Source: Streptomyces niger (GTDB taxonomy: Bacteria; Actinomycetota; Actinomycetes; Streptomycetales; Streptomycetaceae). From it: a stretch of 64,000 bases of DNA. Shown piece by piece: positions 24,545-33,773 of the stretch. The translations under genes were made by a program, and so were the position numbers. The DNA lies in contig NZ_JOFQ01000014.1 in the NCBI RefSeq assembly GCF_000718305.1, positions 173,688-237,687 of the forward strand. Reading direction: 5' to 3'. The first letter of the stretch is position 1. The number at the start of each line of letters is the position of its first letter. The notes under the pieces were generated by a model, which worked only from the letters and a program-made list of their open reading frames with translations, was not told the origin of the DNA and made no database searches.

Positions 24545-25279
24545 TCAAGCCGAGCCCCGTGGCCCGTGGCCGTGGCCGTCCTCGGCCGCCCCGCCGAGCA
24601 GCCGGGCCAGCGTCTCCTCGGCGATGTCGGGCAGTGGCCGGCCGCTGCCGAAGGCATCCGCGCGCATCCGGGCGAGCGCCTCGTCGACCGATACGCCCAT
24701 CCGCTGCGAGAGCACGCCGGCCGCCCGGTGCGTACGTCCCCAGTGGGCCTCCATCGCCGGCGTCGGGTCCCACGGCAGGACGGCCGGAGCCGTCAGCAGC
24801 GCCAGCCCCACGGCGTGCGCCGCCGCGGCGCACTCCTGCAGGGTCGCCTCGTCGGGGTCCCACGGCTCCAGCCGCAGCAGGTCCACCGAGCCGACGGGGT
24901 GTCCGCCATCGCCGTCCGTTATCGGGAAGGCGTAGACCGCACCGATCTCCGGGAGCCGTTCGCGGGCCGCCGGACCGAAGAGCGGCCACTGCGTCAGCCG
25001 GCCGTGCAGGTCGGCCACGATCACCGGTCTGCCGGTCGCCGCGGCCGTCACGCACGGCCCCTCGCCCATCTCGAACTGCACCTGTTCCAGCCGGAACGCC
25101 GCGGTCCCGCTCGCGTGCAGCAGCTGCCGGTCGGGCGTGTCGGTGAGCAGCGAGAGGGTCGCCCCGTCCACCGGCAGGGCCCGGCACAGCGTGGTGCACA
25201 GGACTTCCGGCAGGTCCCGCGGGTCCGCTTCGGCGGCAGCGGCCATCACCTGCTCCGCCGCGGCGGACGGCTTTCTCAT
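24545..25279 (-). CDS. GAF-ANTAR protein (3 of 3)
   Basis: A 244-residue GAF-ANTAR protein on the opposite strand: GAF about 20-160 (FEMGEGPCVTAAATGRPVIV) and an ANTAR-like three-helix end about 175-235 (THRAAGVLSQRMGVSVDEAL, ARMRADAFGSGRPLPDIAEE). Convergent with the two-gene ANTAR operon, making a cluster of three. ATG 25279 is the best start, although the ribosome site is poor. Longer in-frame extensions run into the sodN terminator and are not credible. Confidence 0.87.
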   Translation of the reverse strand: MRKPSAAAEQVMAAAAEADPRDLPEVLCTTLCRALPVDGATLSLLTDTPDRQLLHASGTAAFRLEQVQFEMGEGPCVTAAATGRPVIVADLHGRLTQWPLFGPAARERLPEIGAVYAFPITDGDGGHPVGSVDLLRLEPWDPDEATLQECAAAAHAVGLALLTAPAVLPWDPTPAMEAHWGRTHRAAGVLSQRMGVSVDEALARMRADAFGSGRPLPDIAEETLARLLGGAAEDGHGHGPRGSA

Positions 25280-25444
25280 ACGATCACTTGCCCCGGTCGG
25301 AGGTCCGCGTGGACGGCGTACCCCGACGGGTAACCCACCCGGCACCGGGGCAAACCCGCTGACCGTACGCGTCCAGGGCCGAAGCGGGCCCGGCCCGGGC
25401 CTTCGCGCCGGACTTCCGCCTTCCTCCGCACTCCCGGACGCAAA

Positions 25445-25502
25445 GACCGCACCCGGTCCGCCGGTGCCGCCGAAGGTGGCGGCTCGCGGACCGGGTGCGG
25501 TC
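25445..25502. terminator. Nested-dyad terminator downstream of sodN
   Basis: Perfect 17-bp arms (25445-25461 with 25486-25502) enclose a second 6-bp hairpin (GCCGCC/GGCGGC, 25466-25471 with 25478-25483). It starts 38 bp after the sodN stop on the minus strand. Confidence 0.75.
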
Positions 25503-25539
25503 GAAGCAACTGCGCGCGGCGCAGGACAGCGGGCCCGGG

Positions 25540-25935
25540 TCAGGCCTTCTTGGTCTCCCAGAAGATCTTGTCGATCTGGGCGATGTAGTCCAGCGCCTTC
25601 TGGCCGGTGGCCGGGTCGTTCGAGCCCTTGGCGGCCGAGAGGGCCTTCAGGGTGTCGTTGACCAGCTGGTGCAGCTCCGGGTACTTCTCGAAGTGCGGGG
25701 GCTTGAAGTAGTCGCTCCACAGCACCGAGACGTGGTGCTTGGCCAGCTCCGCGCGCTGCTCCTTGATGAGGACCGCGCGGGTGCGGAAGTCCGCATCCTC
25801 GTTGGCCTGGTACTTCTCCTGCACGGCCTTGACCGACTCGGCCTCGATGCGGGCCTGGGCAGGGTCGTAGACACCGCAGGGCAGGTCGCAGTGGGCGCTG
25901 ACCTTCACCTTGGGGGCGAACAGGCGGGAAAGCAT
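25540..25935 (-). CDS. sodN: Nickel superoxide dismutase precursor
   Basis: A 131-residue NiSOD. The 14-residue leader MLSRLFAPKVKVSA is removed to expose His1 of the nickel hook HCDLPCGVYDPAQAR (ligands His1, Cys2, Cys6, here H15, C16 and C20). The rest is the four-helix body typical of Streptomyces NiSOD. It dismutates superoxide in the cytosol. AAGGA 6 nt upstream supports the ATG. Divergent from sodX, which encodes the leader peptidase. A TAATCT -10-like box lies about 40 nt upstream. The gene has a strong terminator. Confidence 0.98.
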   Translation of the reverse strand: MLSRLFAPKVKVSAHCDLPCGVYDPAQARIEAESVKAVQEKYQANEDADFRTRAVLIKEQRAELAKHHVSVLWSDYFKPPHFEKYPELHQLVNDTLKALSAAKGSNDPATGQKALDYIAQIDKIFWETKKA

Positions 25936-26076
25936 GTTCAGTCCTTCCTCGTGATCGTCTTCTCAGGTGCGAGATTACTCGGTACGGGAAGGCTTTTCTC
26001 GGGTGGGCCGGGGGTCTTAGGGCAAAAGTCCGGTGGGAAGCTGGGGCTGGTGGAGGATTGGACCGGGAGGTGCCGG

Positions 26077-26535
26077 ATGCCGGAGCAGGTGCATGAGCGC
26101 TGGCCCGATCAGGGGCAGGAACAGGGCCGGGAGGGCCGGGGACCGCTCCGCACGATCGGCCTGGCCGAGGTGTACAACCCCTCGATGGTGCCCACCTTGC
26201 ACCCCGGCGACCAGCTGGTGGTCAAGTACGGCGCGGCGGTGCGGCCGGGTGACGTGGTCGTCCTGAAACACCCCTTCCGGCAGGATCTGCTCATCGTCAA
26301 ACGGGCGGTGGAACGGCGCGACGGAGGCTGGTGGGTCCAGGGGGACAACCCCTACGTGGCGAACGACAGCCGCGAGTTCGGCACCGTGCCGGACGAGCTG
26401 GTCGTGGCCAGGGCGTGGCTGCGGGTGCGCCCGCCGCGCGAGGTCCGGCGGTCGGTCACCGGTGTGCTGTCCTGGGCGCTGACGGCGGTGCGGCCGGTTC
26501 GCCCGCTGCGTCCGGCGCGGGGCGCCCGGCGCTAG
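26077..26535 (+). CDS. sodX: NiSOD maturation peptidase (SodX, S26-type)
   Basis: A 152-residue signal-peptidase-like protein without a membrane anchor. NPSMVPTLHPGDQL holds the nucleophile Ser36, and LLIVKRAVER holds the general base Lys75, the Ser-Lys dyad of family S26A. GDNPYVANDSREFG is box E. It removes the SodN leader so the nickel hook can form. GGAGG 6 nt before ATG 26077. The divergent sodN/sodX arrangement is the usual one. Confidence 0.95.
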   Translation: MPEQVHERWPDQGQEQGREGRGPLRTIGLAEVYNPSMVPTLHPGDQLVVKYGAAVRPGDVVVLKHPFRQDLLIVKRAVERRDGGWWVQGDNPYVANDSREFGTVPDELVVARAWLRVRPPREVRRSVTGVLSWALTAVRPVRPLRPARGARR

Positions 26536-26556
26536 GGACCGTGGCACGGGTGGGCG

Positions 26557-27177
26557 TCAGGCCTCCGCGTTCTCCGGTCCGCCGGCGGTCGCGTTCGGCG
26601 AGGCGTGGGCGCCGGCGGCCTCCTGGCGCTTGCGGGCGCGGTACGCCGCGACGTTGGCGCGGGTGGCGCAGCGGTCGGAGCAGTAGCGCCGGGAGCGGTT
26701 GGTCGAGGTGTCGAGGTAGGCGTTGCGGCACGGTGCCGCCTGGCAGATGCCGAGCCGGTCCACGCCCAGTTCGGTGAGGTGGACGGCCAGTCCCATGCAG
26801 GCGGTGGCCGTGTAGCCGGCGGTGGCGTTGGCGGCGTGGTCGGCGATGTGCAGGTGCCAGTCGGGGCGGCCGTCGGCGTCCCGCATCTCGTGCCCGGAGA
26901 TCTGCGGGCTGACCGGGAACTCCATCAGCAGGGCGTTGAGCAGGTCGACGGCCAGTACCTCGTCGCCGGCGGCGGCCGCCTCGAAGATCGCGCGCAGCCG
27001 GGTCCGTACGCCGCGCAGCCGGGTCACGTCGGCCTCCGTGGCCCGCCGGGCGGTGTGCTGGGCGGGGCCGAAGAGGGCGCGTACGGCCTCGACCGACGTC
27101 AGGGTGTCGGTGCCACGCTCCGGCTGCTCGCTGTTGACCAGCCGCACGGCGTAGTCCGAGTAATAGGCCAGTTCCAC
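26557..27177 (-). CDS. ABATE/CGNR zinc-finger DNA-binding protein
   Basis: A 206-residue protein with an N-terminal ABATE domain (stress-induced helical domain, about 1-150) and a C-terminal CGNR-type zinc finger: CQAAPCRNAYLDTSTNRSRR then YCSDRCATRANVAAYRARKR. The signature CGNR is CATR here. Predicted transcriptional regulator. GTG 27177 has AAGGA 6 nt upstream. It is divergent from the methyltransferase gene with a 91-bp gap, so it may control that gene. Confidence 0.9.
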   Translation of the reverse strand: MELAYYSDYAVRLVNSEQPERGTDTLTSVEAVRALFGPAQHTARRATEADVTRLRGVRTRLRAIFEAAAAGDEVLAVDLLNALLMEFPVSPQISGHEMRDADGRPDWHLHIADHAANATAGYTATACMGLAVHLTELGVDRLGICQAAPCRNAYLDTSTNRSRRYCSDRCATRANVAAYRARKRQEAAGAHASPNATAGGPENAEA

Positions 27178-27268
27178 TTGTAGTCCTTACCGGGCGCGGG
27201 TTAGTCTGCGTACTGAGCTCGTAATGGGCGTTGCCTGTTCGAGGGTATTACAGGCGGGAGGGGTTCCG

Positions 27269-28030
27269 GTGACCGAGGCCATGGCGGGGACGGACTGGCG
27301 GGCCTGGCAGGAGAGTTGGGACCGGCAGCAGGAGTGGTACCTGCCGGACCGCGAGGAGCGGTTCCGGGTGATGGTGGACATGGTCGAGGCGGTCGTGGGC
27401 CCCGAACCGCGCGTCCTGGACCTCGCGTGCGGCACCGGCAGTATCACGGACCGACTGCTCAAGCGGCTGCCGGGGGCCGTCAGCACCGGCGTCGACCTCG
27501 ACCCGGCGCTGCTGGCCATCGCGGAGGGGTACTTCGAGGGCGAGGACCGGGTGACCTTCGTCCGCGCCGACCTGAAGGACCCGCAGTGGACGGCGAAGCT
27601 GCCGTACGCCACGTACGACGCGGTGCTCACCGCCACCGCGCTGCACTGGCTGCACACCGACGACCTGCGTGTGCTGTACGGGCAGCTGGCGGGGCTGGTC
27701 CGGGAGGGCGGCGTCTTCCTGAACGCCGACCACATGCCGGACCCGGCGACGCCCCGGCTGAACGCCGCCGACCGGGCGCAGCGGCACGCGCGCATGGAGG
27801 CGGCCAAGGCCGACGGCGCGGTGGACTGGAAGGAGTGGTGGCAGCTGGCCGCCGCCGATCCGGTGCTGGCCGGGCCGACCGCCGAGCGCTTCAAGATCTA
27901 CGGCGAGCACGCGGAGGGTGACACGCCCTCGACCGAGTGGCACGCGCGCACCCTCCGGGAGGCCGGTTTCGGGGAGGCCCGCACGGTCTGGGCCTCGCCG
28001 TCGGACGCGATGGTGCTCGGGCTCAGGTAA
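27269..28030 (+). CDS. SAM-dependent methyltransferase (class I)
   Basis: A 253-residue Rossmann methyltransferase. Motif I is RVLDLACGTGSITDRLLKRL (about residues 42-61), the acidic end of beta2 is GVDLDPALLAIA, and motif IV is YDAVLTATALHWLHTDDL. No substrate domain was recognised. GTG 27269 has GGAGGGG about 6 nt upstream. Divergent from the CGNR regulator. Confidence 0.88.
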   Translation: MTEAMAGTDWRAWQESWDRQQEWYLPDREERFRVMVDMVEAVVGPEPRVLDLACGTGSITDRLLKRLPGAVSTGVDLDPALLAIAEGYFEGEDRVTFVRADLKDPQWTAKLPYATYDAVLTATALHWLHTDDLRVLYGQLAGLVREGGVFLNADHMPDPATPRLNAADRAQRHARMEAAKADGAVDWKEWWQLAAADPVLAGPTAERFKIYGEHAEGDTPSTEWHARTLREAGFGEARTVWASPSDAMVLGLR

Positions 28031-28042
28031 CCGGGAGACGGA

Positions 28043-28085
28043 CGGCGGGGCGGTGCGGACCGGACCGGTCCGCACCGCCCCGCCG
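28043..28085. terminator. Bidirectional terminator, 21-bp dyad
   Basis: Perfect 21-base arms (28043-28063 with 28065-28085) around a single A, so about 19 bp can pair. It lies between the convergent methyltransferase and ABC ATPase genes. Confidence 0.8.
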
Positions 28086-28092
28086 GACATCC

Positions 28093-28881
28093 TCAGAGCA
28101 CCTTGGACAGGAACGACTTCGTGCGCTCGTGCTGCGGCTTGGTCAGCACGTCGCGCGGGTGGCCGGACTCCACGACCACGCCGTCGTCCATGAAGACCAG
28201 CGAGTCGCCGACCTCACGGGCGAAGCCCATCTCGTGGGTGACGACGACCATGGTCATGCCGTCGGCGGCCAGGTCCTTCATGACGTCCAGGACGTCGCCG
28301 ACCAGCTCGGGGTCGAGCGCCGAGGTCGGCTCGTCGAAGAGCATCAGCTTCGGCTCCATGGCGAGCGCGCGGGCGATCGCCACGCGCTGCTGCTGGCCGC
28401 CGGAGAGCTGCGAGGGGTAGTTGCCGGTCTTGTCGCCGAGGCCCACCCGGTCCAGGAGCTTGCGGGCCCGCTCGCGGGCGCCGGCCTTGGACTCGCGCTT
28501 GACCTGGACCGGCGCCTCCATGACGTTCTCCAGCGCCGTCATGTGCGGGAAGAGGTTGAAGCGCTGGAAGACCATGCCGATGTCGCGGCGGCGCGCTGCG
28601 ACCTCCCGGTCGCGCAGCTCGTAGAGCTTGCCGTTCTTCTCCCGGTAGCCGACCAGCTCGCCGTCGACCGACAGCCGGCCTGCGCTGACCTGCTCCAGGT
28701 GGTTGATGCAGCGCAGGAAGGTGGACTTGCCGGAGCCGGACGGGCCGATCAGGCAGAAGACCTCCCCGGGCGCGACCTCCAGGTCGATGCCCTTGAGGAT
28801 GTGCGCGGTGCCGAAGGACTTGTGGACGCCCTCGGCCTTGACCATGGGGACGGCCTTCGAGGCGGTCTTGCCGGCGGTCAT
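28093..28881 (-). CDS. Polar amino-acid ABC transporter, ATP-binding protein
   Basis: A 262-residue ABC ATPase: Walker [10 protein letters not shown] (about 45-53), Q-loop FQRFNLFPH, signature [15 protein letters not shown], Walker [13 protein letters not shown], and the switch His in [10 protein letters not shown]. Groups with GlnQ/GlnQ-like importers. It overlaps the permease gene by 4 nt (ATGA), in the operon SBP-permease-ATPase read leftward. Confidence 0.95.
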   Translation of the reverse strand: MTAGKTASKAVPMVKAEGVHKSFGTAHILKGIDLEVAPGEVFCLIGPSGSGKSTFLRCINHLEQVSAGRLSVDGELVGYREKNGKLYELRDREVAARRRDIGMVFQRFNLFPHMTALENVMEAPVQVKRESKAGARERARKLLDRVGLGDKTGNYPSQLSGGQQQRVAIARALAMEPKLMLFDEPTSALDPELVGDVLDVMKDLAADGMTMVVVTHEMGFAREVGDSLVFMDDGVVVESGHPRDVLTKPQHERTKSFLSKVL

Positions 28882-29819
28882 GCGACACCTCCGGGGTGGT
28901 TGGAGCCGCCGGACAGCTTGGCCTTGGCGCGCTGCAGCGGGGTGAGCGGGAGCTGGCGGCTGGAGCCGCGTGCGTAGTAGCGCTCCAGGTAGTACTGGCC
29001 GACGCTCAGCACGCTGGTGGCGACGAGGTACCAGGCGGCGGCCAGGATGAGCATCTCGACGACGGCGCCGGAGTCCCGGCCGATGTTCTGGGCCGCCTGC
29101 AGCAGGTCGTAGTACTGGACCGCGATCACCAGCGAGGAGGTCTTGAGCATGTTGATGACCTCGTTGCCGGTCGGCGGCACGATCACGCGCATCGCCTGCG
29201 GCACCACGATCCGGCGCAGCGTCTTCCCCTGGCTCATGCCGAGGGCGTGCGCGGCCTCGGTCTGGCCCTCGTCGACGGCGTTCAGGCCGGCCCGGCAGAT
29301 CTCCGCCATGTACGCGGCCTCGTTCAGGCCCAGGCCGAGCAGCGCGCACAGGAACGGGGTCATGAAGTCCGACCACTCGTCCTTGTAGATCGGCATGATG
29401 TCGATGTACTGGAAGACCAGGCCGAGGCTGAACCACAGGAACAGCTGGACGTACACCGGGGTGCCGCGGAAGAACCAGATGTAGACCCAGGCGACGGTGG
29501 CCGTCACCGGGTTCTTGGACTGGCGCATCACGGCGAGGATCACGCCGAGGACGATGCCGATCACCATCGCGAGCACGGTGATGATCAGGGTGTTGCGCAG
29601 GCCCTTGAGGATGTCGGCGTTGAAGAAGTACTGCGGTATCGCACCCCAGTTGACGTCGCCGGAGGCGAAGGCCCGGATCAGCAGGGCCAGCAGGCCGATG
29701 ACGACGACGGCCGCGATCCAGCGGCCGTAGTGGCGCACCGGTACGGCCTTGATCGGCTCGGGCATGGGTGGGGGAGCGTCCTGGGGCGGCCTGGCCGCCT
29801 TGTCGACGTCGACAGACAC
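28878..29819 (-). CDS. Polar amino-acid ABC transporter, permease
   Basis: A 313-residue HisM/GlnP-type permease with a cytosolic N-terminus, a first helix at about 34-52, and the transmembrane domain beginning [20 protein letters not shown]. The EAA loop is [23 protein letters not shown] 29819 follows GAAAGG. It is a single permease, so it probably forms a homodimer. Coupled to the downstream ATPase. Confidence 0.94.
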   Translation of the reverse strand: MSVDVDKAARPPQDAPPPMPEPIKAVPVRHYGRWIAAVVVIGLLALLIRAFASGDVNWGAIPQYFFNADILKGLRNTLIITVLAMVIGIVLGVILAVMRQSKNPVTATVAWVYIWFFRGTPVYVQLFLWFSLGLVFQYIDIMPIYKDEWSDFMTPFLCALLGLGLNEAAYMAEICRAGLNAVDEGQTEAAHALGMSQGKTLRRIVVPQAMRVIVPPTGNEVINMLKTSSLVIAVQYYDLLQAAQNIGRDSGAVVEMLILAAAWYLVATSVLSVGQYYLERYYARGSSRQLPLTPLQRAKAKLSGGSNHPGGVA

Positions 29820-29873
29820 GGGAGTTGCCTTTCGGGTTCGGCGGAGTTCGGTGGGCGGAAGGGGGTGGGCGGC

Positions 29874-30842
29874 TCAGGAGCCGCCGTTGAGCTTCACTTC
29901 CTTGACCCCCGCGTCCTTGACCTGCCACTTCTTGAGGATCTTGGCGTAGTCCCCGTTCTTGATCGTCGCCTCCAGCGCGGCCTTGAGGGCGTCCCGCAGC
30001 TGCGGCTGGCTCTTGGGGACGGCGATGCCGTACGGGGCGGCCTCGACCTGGTCGCCGACCACCTTGAAGTCCTTGCCGCCGCCGGAGGTCTTCACGGCGT
30101 ACGCGGCGACCGGGTAGTCGCTGGAGACCGCGTCCACACCGCCGGTGCGCAGCCGGGTCTGGGCCTCGGAGTCGTTGTCGAACGCCTCGATGGAGATCGT
30201 CTTCTCACCGTCCTTCTTGCACTTCTCCGCCTGGTCCTTGGCGTAGTCGTGGGAGACGGTGCCGCGCTGCACGGCGATGGACTTCCCGCAGAGGTCGGCC
30301 CAGTCCGTGACGGTGCTGCCCTTGCCCTGCTGGACGTAGAGGGAGACGCCGGCGTTGAAGTAGTCGACGAAGTCGACGCCCTCGCTGATCTTCTTGCCGG
30401 TGGTGGAGTCGATGCCCTTCTGGCGCTCCTTGGTGTCCGTCATCGCCGACATCGCGATGTCGTACCGGCGGGATTTCAGGCCGCCCATGAGGGTGTCGAA
30501 GGTGGCGTTGTTGAAGTTGAGCTTGACGCCCAGTTGCTTGCTCATGGCGGTGGCGAGGTCGGGGTCGATGCCGACGATCGCACCGTTCTTACGGAATTCC
30601 ACCGGCTTGTACGTGGCGTCCGAGCCGACCTGGAGGAATCCCTTGTCCTGGACGGCCTTGGGGAGCTTCTTGAAGAGCGGGGCGTGGACGTCCCGGGTCT
30701 TGGCGGCCTCGCGGCGGGCGATGGCGGCGTCCGTCTGGTCGCCGCAGCCGCTGAGCAGGAGGGCGGCCACGACCGCTGTCGCCGCGCCGGCGACCGTGCG
30801 TGACCTGCCGGAAGCCGGGCGACGGGTGGAGCTTGCGGTCAT
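29874..30842 (-). CDS. Amino-acid ABC transporter substrate-binding lipoprotein
   Basis: A 322-residue SBP_bac_3 protein. The signal peptide ends in the lipobox LLLSGCG, so the mature protein is lipid-anchored outside the membrane. [20 protein letters not shown] and [20 protein letters not shown] are the family entry blocks. The ligand is a polar amino acid of unknown identity. ATG 30842 has GGAGG 6 nt upstream. First gene of the three-gene importer operon. Confidence 0.94.
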   Translation of the reverse strand: MTASSTRRPASGRSRTVAGAATAVVAALLLSGCGDQTDAAIARREAAKTRDVHAPLFKKLPKAVQDKGFLQVGSDATYKPVEFRKNGAIVGIDPDLATAMSKQLGVKLNFNNATFDTLMGGLKSRRYDIAMSAMTDTKERQKGIDSTTGKKISEGVDFVDYFNAGVSLYVQQGKGSTVTDWADLCGKSIAVQRGTVSHDYAKDQAEKCKKDGEKTISIEAFDNDSEAQTRLRTGGVDAVSSDYPVAAYAVKTSGGGKDFKVVGDQVEAAPYGIAVPKSQPQLRDALKAALEATIKNGDYAKILKKWQVKDAGVKEVKLNGGS

Positions 30843-31382
30843 GCGTTTCCTCCTGCGGATCGGAATGAGCCGACTGCGGACCGAGGCGTGAAAAGCCGGC
30901 GGGAGTGGGGCCGGGCGCACACCTTCGGGCATCGCGACCTCGTTCGGTCACGGAATCTTGCCATCCGGACTCCGTTATTCGGACTGTCACTCAGGTCAAA
31001 ATCGCATAACGGACGTGGCGTAGCAGGTCAACGACCGATGACGGGTCGGGTCGGCGAGTGGATGACGACTTCACCGGACTCACATTCTCGGAATGTGGAC
31101 GGGAGGTGAATCCCTCTCCCGCATTCCGCGTCATTCGCGTCTATTGTCGGAATCGCGAACGCGAGGGTCATCAATCCGACTCGTCGGGGCGCACGCCCGT
31201 CGGGTACAAAGGGTCGTTACACCCCTCATCCGGGGCTCAGGGCGCATGTGCGGTGCGCCCGGCGTCCGTACCTCCCCCCGCGCGGTGGTCATTCCCCGCT
31301 CAGGGCGCGGACGCGGTGCCCGCCCACCCCTCAACCAGGGAGTGGCCACCCTCAACTGATTTACGACAAAGGGGTCAAAACA
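30843..31382. promoter_or_regulatory. Divergent control region, ABC importer / malic enzyme
   Basis: 540 bases without a credible gene. It holds inverted CCGTTAT...ATAACGG arms (about 30975-31015), a minus-strand TTGACC box near 30995, a CACATTC-TCG-GAATGTG hairpin (31081-31097), and two direct repeats containing CTCAGGGCGC (31236, 31299), the first folding as GGGCGCA/TGCGCCC (31240-31260). It probably carries promoters for both operons and leader structure for malic enzyme. Confidence 0.5.
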
Positions 31383-32588
31383 GTGGCAGCGGAGATCGTC
31401 AATCCTCGCAGCGACAGCGACAGCACGGACGGAGAGCCGTTCGATCCGGCCTTCGCGCTCCACCGCGGCGGCAAGATGGCCGTCCAGGCGACGGTGCCGG
31501 TGCGCGACCGGGACGACCTGTCCCTCGCGTACACGCCCGGCGTGGCCAAGGTGTGCAGCGCGATCGCCGAGCAGCCCGAACTGGTCCACGACTACACCTG
31601 GAAGTCCCAGGTCGTCGCCGTGGTCACGGACGGCACCGCGGTGCTCGGGCTCGGCGACATCGGCCCGGAGGCCTCCCTTCCCGTGATGGAAGGCAAGGCC
31701 ATCCTCTTCAAGCAGTTCGGCGGGGTCGACGCGGTGCCGATCGCGCTCGGCACGACCGACACCGACGAGATCGTCGACACAGTGGTGCGGCTCGCGCCCT
31801 CCTTCGGAGGCGTGAACCTGGAGGACATCTCCGCGCCGCGCTGCTTCGAGATCGAGCGCCGGCTTCAGGAGAAGCTGGACATCCCGATCTTCCACGACGA
31901 CCAGCACGGCACCGCCGTGGTCACGCTGGCCGCGCTGCGCAACGCCGCCAAGCTCACCGACCGCTCCCTCGGGCAGCTGCGGGCGGTGATCTCCGGCGCC
32001 GGTGCGGCGGGCGTCGCCATCGCCAAGATCCTCATCGAGGCCGGCATCGGCGACGTCGCGGTGTGCGACCGCAAGGGCGTCGTCTCGGCGGACCGCGAGG
32101 ACCTCACCGACGTCAAGCGCGAGGTCGCCGGCTTCACGAACAAGGGCGGGCTCACCGGCTCCCTGGAGTCGGCGCTGGACGGTGCGGACGTGTTCATCGG
32201 CGTCTCCGGCGGCACGGTCCCCGAGGAGGCGGTGGCGAAGATGGCGAAGGACTCGCTGATCTTCGCGATGGCCAACCCGAACCCGGAGATCCACCCCGAC
32301 GTGGCGCACAAGTACGCCGCCGTCGTCGCCACCGGGCGCAGCGACTACCCGAACCAGATCAACAACGTGCTCGCCTTCCCGGGCATCTTCGCGGGCGCCC
32401 TCCAGGTGCGCGCCTCGCAGATCACCGAGGGCATGAAGCTCGCCGCCGCCGAGGCGCTGGCCGCCGTCGTCGCCGACGAGCTGAGCGCGGACAAGGTCAT
32501 CCCCTCGCCGTTCGACGATCGGGTCGCGCCTGCGGTCACGGCCGCGGTCGCCGCCGCCGCGCGTGCGGAGGGCGTCGCGCGGCGCTGA
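31383..32588 (+). CDS. NAD(P)-dependent malic enzyme
   Basis: A 401-residue short bacterial malic enzyme. [14 protein letters not shown] contains the catalytic Tyr, [15 protein letters not shown] is the signature, and [16 protein letters not shown] holds the metal Asp. The nucleotide fold [20 protein letters not shown] and the end [12 protein letters not shown] complete the family. It oxidatively decarboxylates L-malate to pyruvate, feeding NADPH/NADH and lipid precursor supply. GTG 31383 has AAGGGG about 9 nt upstream and gives the expected length. Cofactor choice cannot be read with certainty. Confidence 0.95.
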   Translation: MAAEIVNPRSDSDSTDGEPFDPAFALHRGGKMAVQATVPVRDRDDLSLAYTPGVAKVCSAIAEQPELVHDYTWKSQVVAVVTDGTAVLGLGDIGPEASLPVMEGKAILFKQFGGVDAVPIALGTTDTDEIVDTVVRLAPSFGGVNLEDISAPRCFEIERRLQEKLDIPIFHDDQHGTAVVTLAALRNAAKLTDRSLGQLRAVISGAGAAGVAIAKILIEAGIGDVAVCDRKGVVSADREDLTDVKREVAGFTNKGGLTGSLESALDGADVFIGVSGGTVPEEAVAKMAKDSLIFAMANPNPEIHPDVAHKYAAVVATGRSDYPNQINNVLAFPGIFAGALQVRASQITEGMKLAAAEALAAVVADELSADKVIPSPFDDRVAPAVTAAVAAAARAEGVARR

Positions 32589-32619
32589 GACGGCCGGAGG
32601 CCGTCGTGCCGCCGAATGT

Positions 32620-32653
32620 TCCGGGCCCGCTCCCTTCGGGGAGCGGGCCCGGA
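32620..32653 (+). terminator. Terminator of malic enzyme (UUCG loop)
   Basis: Perfect 15-bp stem (32620-32634 with 32639-32653) capped by TTCG, 31 bp after the stop codon. Confidence 0.8.
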
Positions 32654-32724
32654 CCCGTCAGGGGCGCGGCCGGACGCCGTAGGGGTACGCCTCTGCTGCC
32701 GAGCGCGGCCACGTCGTGGCTGAG

Positions 32725-32756
32725 CGCGCAGTTCCCCGCGCCCCTGAAGGGGCGCG
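32725..32756. repeat. Streptomyces-type interspersed hairpin element
   Basis: GCGCAGTTCCCCGCGCCCCT followed by GAAGGGGCGCG, with an 8-bp stem CGCGCCCC/GGGGCGCG (32737-32744 with 32749-32756). This wording (GGGGCGCGGGGAACTGCGCG on the other strand) is recalled as a frequent intergenic repeat in Streptomyces genomes. Its function is unknown. Confidence 0.5.
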
Positions 32757-32798
32757 TGTCACATCGCGTAGTGGTTCCGCAACGGCGCATCCGAGACC

Positions 32799-32804
32799 TA
32801 CGTT
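32799..32804 (+). promoter_or_regulatory. -10 element (TACGTT) of the MDR oxidoreductase gene
   Basis: Six nt upstream of ATG 32811, leaderless spacing. Confidence 0.45.
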
Positions 32805-32810
32805 GGGATC

Positions 32811-33773
32811 ATGTTCGCTGCCTACGCCGCCCGAATCGACCGTGACGATCCGCTCAGCGGCCTGGAGTTGGGCGAGCGCCCGGCTCCCGAGGTCCGCCCC
32901 GGCTGGACGACCGTCAACGTCAAGGCCGCCTCCCTCAACCACCACGACCTCTGGTCGCTGCGCGGTGTGGGGCTCGGCGAAGAAGCCCTCCCGATGATCC
33001 TCGGCTGCGACGCGGCCGGCACCGACGCGGACGGCAACGAGGTCGTCGTCCACTCGGTGATCGGCCAGACCGGCCACGGCGTCGGCCCGAAGGAGCCGCG
33101 CTCGATCCTCACCGAGCGCTACCAGGGCACCTTCGCCGAGCAGGTCGCCGTCCCGGCCTGGAACGTGCTGCCCAAGCCGAAGGGGCTCACCTTCGCCGAG
33201 GCCGCCTGCCTGCCGACCGCCTGGCTCACCGCGTACCGGATGCTCTTCACCAACGCCGACGTGCGCCCCGGCGACTCGGTGCTGGTCCAGGGCGCGGGCG
33301 GCGGCGTGGCCACCGCGGCGATCGCGCTCGGCGCGGCCGCGGGCCTGCGGGTCTTCGCCACCAGCCGGGACGAGGCCAAGCGCAAGCGGGCGCTGGAGCT
33401 GGGTGCCGAGGGCGTCTTCGCGTCCGGCGAGCGGCTGCCGCAGCGGGTCGACGCGGTCATCGAGACCGTCGGCGCCGCCACCTGGTCGCACTCGGTGAAG
33501 TCCCTCAAGCCCGGCGGCACCCTCGTGATCTCCGGCGCCACCAGCGGCTTCAACCCCGAGAAGACCGAGCTGAACCGGATCTTCTTCCTGGAGCTGAAGG
33601 TCGTCGGCTCCACGATGGGCAGCAAGGAGGAGCTCGCCGGGCTGCTGGACTTCTGTGCCGCCAAGGGCGTCAAGCCGGTCATCGACTCCGAGCTGCCGCT
33701 GGACCGGGCCCGCGAGGGCTTCGCGAAGATGGCGGAGGGCGACCTCTTCGGCAAGGTCGTGCTGACCGTCTGA
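32811..33773 (+). CDS. Zinc-binding-dehydrogenase family (MDR) oxidoreductase
   Basis: A 320-residue medium-chain dehydrogenase/reductase: GroES-like N-terminal half (ASLNHHDLWSLRGVG, MILGCDAAGTDADGNEV) and a Rossmann half (VLVQGAGGGVATAAIALGAA). The catalytic zinc cysteine/histidine set of true alcohol dehydrogenases is missing, so it is more likely an NADPH quinone/enone reductase. Leaderless-type start. The stop overlaps the next ATG (TGATG), coupling it to the HutD-like gene. Confidence 0.88.
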   Translation: MFAAYAARIDRDDPLSGLELGERPAPEVRPGWTTVNVKAASLNHHDLWSLRGVGLGEEALPMILGCDAAGTDADGNEVVVHSVIGQTGHGVGPKEPRSILTERYQGTFAEQVAVPAWNVLPKPKGLTFAEAACLPTAWLTAYRMLFTNADVRPGDSVLVQGAGGGVATAAIALGAAAGLRVFATSRDEAKRKRALELGAEGVFASGERLPQRVDAVIETVGAATWSHSVKSLKPGGTLVISGATSGFNPEKTELNRIFFLELKVVGSTMGSKEELAGLLDFCAAKGVKPVIDSELPLDRAREGFAKMAEGDLFGKVVLTV

